The position numbers and the translations under genes are program-made. From Branchiostoma floridae (Eukaryota; Chordata; Leptocardii; Amphioxiformes; Branchiostomatidae), in assembly GCF_000003815.2 (NCBI RefSeq), contig NC_049986.1, positions 11,635,354 to 11,699,353 of the forward strand: DNA of 64,000 nucleotides, written 5' to 3'. The notes under the pieces are model-generated. The model saw only the letters and a list, made by a program, of their open reading frames with translations. It ran no database searches and had not been told where the DNA came from. The stretch's first letter is position 1, and each line of letters begins with the position of its first letter. This document shows, in pieces, positions 59,501-64,000 of the stretch.

Positions 59501-62500
59501 GGATGCAGACAGAACACTGCTGGACCTAACTGCGAGCGCTGTCTGGAGTACTACTACAGGGCACAGCAGAGCGACCCCTGTCAGCCTTGTAACTGTAACC
59601 CTCTAGGTATGTCTGGCCTAACCTTTGTGGTTTGACTTTTGAGATAAGAAAAGACAAGCTGTCAGAAGAACATTTTCTGAGAAAACATGGAAATGCACAG
59701 ATTTTCCTGGACAGACAGACAGGCAAAATATTGTTTCTCAACTTGAAAAACAGGACTGTACTTTTCATTCAATGATGTTATTGGGGTTCAGACACTTTCT
59801 GCAAATCGCTAAAATTCTCTTTTTGGCTTATACATTGAAATCTTGTCAAGAAACATAATGCATGTGGTACAAAATGGCTGTGTTTTCATCTGAGTGATGC
59901 TGAACTTCACAGGATCGATCCAACAGCAGTGTGACCCCCTGGGACGCTGTCAGTGTAAACCCGGGGTGGGAGGGGACAAGTGTGACCGCTGCCAGGATGG
60001 ACACTTCGGCCTGAGCGAGGCTGGCTGCAGGTAGGTTCAGTTAGACAGTTTCAATCAATCTCATTCTTGGTTTATTCGTATTTACAGTAGAATATATTAA
60101 GCGAGAGGTGAGCCTGGCTGACCCATGCCACTCAGTTGAGGTTAAGGGCCAAGCGTAGTGAGGTGGCCCCAAACCATGTAGCGGAAAAACAGGTGGAAGT
60201 AGTATTGTAGTAAAGAAGTAGAGTTACTTAAGTGTTAGCAGCTTCCTGACCACTATCGTTGTTGTTTGCAGACAATGTTCCTGCGACAGTGCTGGGACTG
60301 TGAACAATGCTGGAGCCTGTGACCAGGTGACGGGACAGTGCCAGTGTAAGCAGAATGTGGAGGGACCTCGCTGTGACAGGTGGGTCATAGTTTAGCAATC
60401 GTTTAAGTTTCAAGCATATTTCTTGTCATGGGTAATCAAGCAAGGTCTTTTTAGAAAAAGATTATTATGCCTTATTCTAAAGATCCTCTGCCAAAATCAA
60501 TCACAGAGAAATGGATCATGAATATTGTTTGTATAGATATTTGTCATAAGATGTATACTGTTTGGCCTGCAAATTTTTCTACCATTCTGAATTTCTGACA
60601 TGTTTTGCACCACTGTAGGTGTAAGCCTGGTTACTTCAATCTGGACTCCACCAACCCTTCTGGCTGTATCTCCTGCTTCTGTTACGGCCACTCTGCCAAG
60701 TGTGCCGTGGCCTCGGGATACGCAGCCTCGGTCATCAGTACACCCTTCACTACAGGTGAGTCTCAGGCACCGGTGGGGAGAGTCCTAGCTCTATATCTTT
60801 CGTGTGGAGTTAGTCAATGATGTAGTGTAAAACAACCAAAAGAGTGTAACTGTTTTCTGAACTACCCTTTATAATTTTGATTATAGGAGTCATTGAGATT
60901 GTCTAAAATAGTTTCAAATGTAACAGTGGAGAAACTAGAAGGCTGTCATGCCCATTGACATAATTGGTACAAAACAAATATCCCCCTCAGTCTACACAAA
61001 ACAGGTATTTCAGAAGAACCTGTGCTTGGCGGCATGTTGGATTATAATGCTTGTGTTTAATGTATTTTAACCAGGTGCGCAGTCAGGGCCTTGCCTCTGC
61101 CCCGGCCGTTTGGCCTGCCCGCTTGCTGACCATTCTATTGGTGCATCTTGTATGTCCAGTTTTGCCCACAATTCAACAGCTCCATAGCCTCAGGAACATA
61201 AATGCTTCTAAATACCGCCATCTCTTAACCCTGACTAAATGTTTTATAGCAGGCAATTAGTAGAAGGCTGCGCTAAAAATTTCATACTGACGTTGCATCT
61301 TTAAAGACAATAGATTGGAATAGATTAGTCATTAAAAAGGCAAAAGAAACAGATGTGGCTGCATACTTCAAAAGGCTTTCACTTCACTACTAGTTTAGAC
61401 CAGATTGCTTAGGCTATAAAGCATCAATCTACAAGTGATTTCATGATTCACAATGTGTATCAGTAGGCATTACAAAGGATAAAAGCTTGCCTATCATGTA
61501 GTTAGGTAAAATGCCTGTGGTATTGTGGCAGGTTTAAAGCAGTTAGGCAGATTATGCATTGGTATCCTTGCAGGTACACATGCATGTGTTTGCTTTGCTT
61601 AAATCCTTTTCATTCACCAAAATGATATTTATGTATAAGTCATTATAGAAGTAGAAATTTTAAGGAAATGACTTCTTTTGTATTGATTCTCTTTGACGTG
61701 TGTTTAATTTCTTAGAAATTGTTCTCTGCCAACTTAGTTATATCTCAGATGATTAAAAAATGAAGTTCAAATCATTAATTCAATGCAGAACTAAATAAAA
61801 GTATATCAAGTTTCCCCAAAGTCATGACCTTTGACACCTGACCTAATGACCCCTCTCCCTGACCCTGCTAGCTCCCAGGTACCAGTACGGGCCCAGGTTC
61901 AGTACCTTCACCCATGGTAAGCCCACTGTGCCACAAAGGTTAAAGTAGGTAGAGGAACCTTTTCTGGCACAGTGGAGGAAAGGCTTTGAGGTTTGTGGCA
62001 AACGCTGGCACCTAGATGCGCGAGTTGGTTCATCATCTTTTGTGGCAGACTTGCTATTAGGCACAGATTATGTAGCAGTACAAGCAGTGCTGATGTGTAG
62101 TCTACATAAATATTGATGTTTTTGTACCACAGGCTTTCCTCTGACAGAGGATCTTTTTATGGCTCTAGCAGATTATCAGCAAGCTGTAGAAAACATTCCA
62201 TTATAGCTTGCCTCTTGTGTGTGTTTGCAATATATAGAATAAGACTCTAGTGATGTAAAATTCTCATCCTGTGCAATGTTTCTTGTCTAGATACACGACA
62301 AGTGATAGAAGACTTCACCCATGGTAAAAATTACAACAGGGTTTTTGTGGTGACCATTGTATTAAGGATTCAAAGTGGTGGCTGACTGGTATGGTGCTGG
62401 TAAGGGTGTTATATAGTACAAGGTGACTCGGCAGCCATCTCATTGTTACATGTAATAGTCATCATTAGTCGGTTTGTTGATCCATGTTGCCCCCCTCCCC

Positions 62501-64000
62501 CAGGTCAGCGTGGCTGGACCGGTGAGGACAGGTTTGGCAATGAGAGGGAGATCAGGTGGACACAGGTGGGGGAGAACCTGGGAGCGACAGCTGACAGCCA
62601 GGAACCTATCTACTTTGTGGCACCAGGTGGGGACAGAACATCTTCAGATGCTAACAAACACTAAATCAATCCCTCTGGCATAATGCAATGCTTAGTGGAA
62701 CAAGACCCTCACCTATATAGCTGTAGTGATGATTAAAGTTTCAACTATACAAGAATTTCTTTACATAGAGGAGAAATGCAGTGAATGTAGACGTGAAAAG
62801 TTTTGTGCTTCAAGCTAAATGCGATATCTCTAAGCCCTGAACAATCAAAGGTTTAGTTTATCAGGTAAAAACTCTAATGCTAGTTCACCTTTATCCGCGG
62901 GGCTAACCTTTATCCGTTGTTCTTTGTTCTAGAGAACAGGATATTTCGGTATATCAAGTCGATGGACACTGTTTTCAAATTGAAATACCACTGAATACCC
63001 GGTTTTTAAAAACAACGAATATAGGCTACCCGCGGATAAAGGTGAACTAGCGTTACATATGCAAAGGTTAGATATCTGGACATACTAAGTCATCATTTTC
63101 TTTGTTTCAGCTGAGTACCTTGGAAATCAGCGCCTGAGCTACGGCCAGACTCTGACCTTCAAGCTTCGTGTGGACCCCGAGGACGTGCGCCTGTCAGCAG
63201 AAGACATCGTGCTGGAGGGGAACGGGATCCGCCTGTCCGCGGCCATGACTGCCCAACAGAACCCCATGCCCAGGAGGGTCAACCAGGAGTAGGTTTAAAC
63301 TTCTTGTGTTTGGGAAGGTTGAAACATACATTGTAAGCAAGGCACATGGGGTTTTGGAATGCCAGTTCCAAAGATGTTCTTCTTCATTGAAATGAAAGTC
63401 ATTATGGACATATGAGCAAAGTAATACTTTTGGTAATCCACAAGGACTTTCGGGAGCAAGAAGCTTGTACAAGACTTAGAATTATCACTAAGATGTAAGA
63501 CTACTTGGTTCTGGTTACTACTATATACTAGTAGTTTATCACATACAATGCAACAGCGCCACCTGGCAGTTGTATATCATACTGCAGTCAATGTTAGTGA
63601 TCACAGTCTACAGCTTATTCTGACTTTCAGTCAATCATGATATACTTCTATATGTCTGATGTAAATGTGTGGATGCAAAGCAAAACTAAACTATTTGATA
63701 AAGAAGAAAATGAGAGGTTAATGGTTTTCGTGTTTTCTCCTCCCTAGATACTCGTTCCGCCTGCATGAGGACCCGTCCCTGGGGTGGAACCAGAGGCTGA
63801 CTTCATTTGACTTCAACCGACTCCTCAGTAACCTGACTTCTGTCAAGATCCGTGGAACCTACACTGACAGAGGTTAGCAGACTCGCCTGTTTTCTGTTCC
63901 GTCAACACATTTTCGGCAGTTTTACTATCGTATTCTTGAAGAAAACGCAGTGTAAGTCATGGATTTTATGTTCCCCTCCCTGAACAGGTCGTGGTTTCCT
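23119..64000 (+). CDS. LAMC1: Laminin subunit gamma-1-type gene, 5' part (continues past window)
   Basis: Secreted basement-membrane chain that joins alpha and beta chains in the laminin trimer; the LN domain drives network polymerisation (family knowledge). CDS: join(23119..23533, 44707..45008, 45472..45602 or 45985..46115, 47484..47665, 59418..59606, 59913..60030, 60272..60379, 60619..60755, optional 61872..61916 or 62291..62323, 62504..62626, 63111..63288, 63748..63872, 63988..>64000). All phases fit. Domains: signal peptide about 1-30; LN about 35-283 ([35 protein letters not shown]); LE1 from 284; LE2 from 346; LE3 from 404; LE4 from 449; LE5 opening with [10 protein letters not shown]; then L4. 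Close to vertebrate LAMC1 throughout, with cysteine patterns intact. ATG 23119 has A at -3 and G at +4. The coiled coil and nidogen-binding LE lie beyond the window. Confidence 0.97.
24641..24660. promoter_or_regulatory. Palindrome GATAACGGTCCACCGTTATC
   Basis: Nine-base arms are perfectly inverted around CC. Each arm holds TAACGG, a Myb-type core, and another AACGG-type word (AAACGGTTGG) lies at 24621-24630. Candidate intronic regulatory site only. Confidence 0.35.
42987..43006. promoter_or_regulatory. Palindrome CGGCCCTGAAATCAGGGCCG
   Basis: Nine-base arms perfectly inverted around AA inside an unusually GC-rich intronic block about 1.7 kb before exon 2. The related half CGCCCTGAAAT recurs near 43229. 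Function unknown. Confidence 0.3.
44707..45008 (+). CDS. LAMC1: Laminin gamma exon 2 (LN domain)
   Basis: Acceptor ttctgtag|GA, donor CAA|gtaagt. Residues 139-239. Contains [25 protein letters not shown] and [20 protein letters not shown], nearly identical to vertebrate gamma-1. It ends in phase 0, just before the duplicated exon pair. Confidence 0.97.
45009..45471 (+). other. Intron before exon 3a
   Basis: 463 bp, ending in a C-rich polypyrimidine tract (CCCCCCTCCCCTCCCCTGTAG). No other feature is seen. Confidence 0.7.
45472..45602 (+). CDS. LAMC1: Laminin gamma exon 3a (LN end, alternative version)
   Basis: Acceptor cctgtag|GAT, donor AG|gttagc; 131 bp, phase 0 in and 2 out. Encodes [20 protein letters not shown], then [16 protein letters not shown] and SDFAVGGR, 43 codons plus the first two bases of Arg283. 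The frame is fully open and strongly conserved against vertebrate gamma-1. It uses a less common donor (gttagc). It is predicted to be used instead of exon 3b. Confidence 0.92.
45603..45984 (+). other. Spacer between exons 3a and 3b
   Basis: 382 bp. It ends with a long T-rich tract (45930-45964) before the 3b acceptor. A regulatory RNA fold between the exons would be expected here but cannot be assessed by eye. Confidence 0.6.
45985..46115 (+). CDS. LAMC1: Laminin gamma exon 3b (LN end, alternative version)
   Basis: Acceptor tttttag|GGA, donor AG|gtaggc; also 131 bp, phase 0 in and 2 out. Encodes [20 protein letters not shown], then [16 protein letters not shown] and SDFAVGGR. Against exon 3a, 35 of 44 residues are the same; the changes include D to G, F to W, T to R, N to R and K to S. 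Trp at position 2 and NTFGD are the vertebrate-like states. Confidence 0.92.
46116..47483 (+). other. Intron after exon 3b
   Basis: 1.37 kb, AT-rich; gtaggc...tcccag ends. No feature of note. Confidence 0.65.
47484..47665 (+). CDS. LAMC1: Laminin gamma exon 4 (LE1)
   Basis: Acceptor ctcccag|G, donor G|gtaagc. Residues 284-343. Starts [10 protein letters not shown], has [18 protein letters not shown] and [10 protein letters not shown]: one complete laminin-type EGF-like repeat. A four-Gly insert (NTGGGGARL) replaces the longer vertebrate loop. Confidence 0.96.
48563..48685 (+). repeat. Two-copy 60-bp tandem repeat
   Basis: Both copies share AGCATACCAARSTAATGGTR-type sequence, TACATTCAATGAT and GCATGCTTTTGCAT-type sequence, offset by 60 bp. 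Confidence 0.85.
49022..49200 (+). repeat. Dispersed unit of the 150-bp repeat family
   Basis: Contains GATATTTTGTATGTGGTGTG, GATTTTGGGCCTCCTGGTGG and TTGGTACTGCAGCAGGA, as in the array at 8691-9320 and the foldback arms. Confidence 0.6.
59418..59606 (+). CDS. LAMC1: Laminin gamma exon 5 (LE2)
   Basis: Acceptor cttccag|CC, donor G|gtatgt. Residues 344-406. Starts [14 protein letters not shown], has [13 protein letters not shown] and [10 protein letters not shown], a complete LE repeat, then the first residues of LE3 (CNCNPLG). Confidence 0.96.
   Translation, partial: PATVTTWQTAASLTRTCTDGQGTAGAASDADRTLLDLTASAVWSTTTGHSRATPVSLVTVTL
59913..60030 (+). CDS. LAMC1: Laminin gamma exon 6 (LE3)
   Basis: Acceptor cttcacag|GA, donor AG|gtaggt. 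Residues 407-445. Contains [17 protein letters not shown] and [10 protein letters not shown]. Confidence 0.95.
60272..60379 (+). CDS. LAMC1: Laminin gamma exon 7 (LE4 start)
   Basis: Acceptor gtttgcag|A, donor AG|gtgggt. Residues 446-481. [20 protein letters not shown] followed by [14 protein letters not shown]. Confidence 0.95.
60619..60755 (+). CDS. LAMC1: Laminin gamma exon 8 (LE4 end, LE5 start)
   Basis: Acceptor cactgtag|G, donor G|gtgagt. Residues 482-527. [30 protein letters not shown], then the entry into the L4 domain (VISTPFTT). Ends in phase 1, which both downstream microexons share. Confidence 0.95.
60756..61871 (+). other. Intron before the microexons
   Basis: 1.1 kb, no repeat or exon recognised before the microexon acceptor at 61871. 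Confidence 0.6.
61872..61916 (+). CDS. LAMC1: Laminin gamma microexon 9a (alternative cassette)
   Basis: Acceptor ctgctag|CT, donor ATG|gtaagc; 45 bp, phase 1 in and out. Adds (A)[14 protein letters not shown] before the L4 segment GQRGWTGED. No stop codon; skipping also keeps frame. It has no obvious counterpart in the vertebrate protein as I know it. Confidence 0.65.
62291..62323 (+). CDS. LAMC1: Laminin gamma microexon 9b (alternative cassette)
   Basis: Acceptor tgtctag|AT, donor ATG|gtaaaa; 33 bp, phase 1 in and out. Adds [11 protein letters not shown] before GQRGWTGED. Its last ten bases TTCACCCATG plus gtaa equal those of microexon 9a, indicating duplication. Confidence 0.65.
62504..62626 (+). 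CDS. LAMC1: Laminin gamma exon 10 (L4 domain)
   Basis: Acceptor cccccag|GT, donor G|gtgggg. Encodes [27 protein letters not shown] and YFVAP, aligning with the vertebrate L4 segment ending FIAP. Confidence 0.93.
62627..63110 (+). other. Intron containing a MITE
   Basis: 484 bp, of which 181 bp is the inverted-repeat element at 62875-63055, only 55 bp before the exon 11 acceptor. Confidence 0.75.
62875..63055. mobile_element. Hairpin-forming MITE, 181 bp
   Basis: The left end starts TAATGCTAGTTCACCTTTAT and continues CCGCGGG; the right end (63029-63055) is its reverse complement with one mismatch (TAACGC). Pairing continues less perfectly inward (CCTTTATCCGTTGTT against AACAACGAATATAGG). TTTATCCG occurs twice in the left part. 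Long terminal inverted repeats with no coding capacity make this a typical MITE; superfamily not assigned. Confidence 0.85.
63111..63288 (+). CDS. LAMC1: Laminin gamma exon 11 (L4 domain)
   Basis: Acceptor tttgtttcag|CT, donor GA|gtaggt. Encodes [38 protein letters not shown], matching vertebrate gamma-1 L4. Confidence 0.95.
63289..63747 (+). other. Intron 11
   Basis: 459 bp, AT-rich, no feature recognised. Confidence 0.6.
63748..63872 (+). CDS. LAMC1: Laminin gamma exon 12 (L4 domain)
   Basis: Acceptor ctccctag|A, donor G|gttagc. Encodes [35 protein letters not shown], then TYTDR. The donor is the same uncommon gttagc as exon 3a. Confidence 0.94.
63988..64000 (+). CDS. LAMC1: Laminin gamma exon 13, first bases (cut by window end)
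   Basis: Acceptor ctgaacag|GT. Continues in phase with GRGFL, where vertebrate gamma-1 has AGYLDD. Truncated by the window edge. Confidence 0.85.

Overview
This is an animal (metazoan) genomic window with intron-rich genes, canonical GT-AG splicing and many transposon remnants. Two things suggest an invertebrate deuterostome, most likely a cephalochordate (amphioxus, Branchiostoma): a laminin gamma gene very close to vertebrate LAMC1, and a tandem cluster of galactose/galactosylceramide 3-O-sulfotransferase (GAL3ST) genes. Interstitial TTAGGG repeats fit this. The species call is inference, not proof.

Layout. Bases 1-2676 hold repeat remnants and unassigned DNA. Bases 2677-15096 (+) encode GAL3ST-like gene A: seven coding exons, 535 residues, with a type II membrane anchor, the PAPS-binding loop KVHKAGSTT and a Pro/Lys-rich tail made by an 18-bp minisatellite. 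Its 6.2-kb intron 4 is almost filled by a foldback-type element with long inverted arms and nested repeats. Bases 15943-20203 (+) encode the tandem paralogue, gene B: the same seven exons, 494 residues, and a compact structure. A decayed third copy of exon 6 lies at 21551-21830. Between B and the relic is a tandem array with telomeric TTAGGG cores.

Bases 23119-64000 (+) carry the 5' part of a laminin gamma-1-type gene: signal peptide, LN domain, LE repeats 1-4, the start of LE5 and most of the L4 (LamB) domain. The gene runs off the right edge. Intron 1 is 21.2 kb and intron 4 is 11.8 kb; both are poor in the repeat families that crowd the GAL3ST cluster.

The two most interesting signals are in the laminin gene. 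First, the exon encoding the end of the LN domain exists as two consecutive versions (45472-45602 and 45985-46115). Each is 131 bp, each has the same splice phases, and the 44-residue products match at 35 positions. Including both causes a frameshift and an early stop, which is the signature of mutually exclusive exons. Second, two in-frame microexons (61872-61916 and 62291-62323) end in the same ten bases plus donor and lie between LE5 and L4, so they could be alternative cassettes. In the GAL3ST pair, exons 3 and 5 are nearly identical while exons 2, 4, 6 and 7 are strongly diverged, a patchwork that suggests gene conversion.

All splice sites were placed by eye, using reading frame, phase and family similarity. 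No alignment or search was run.
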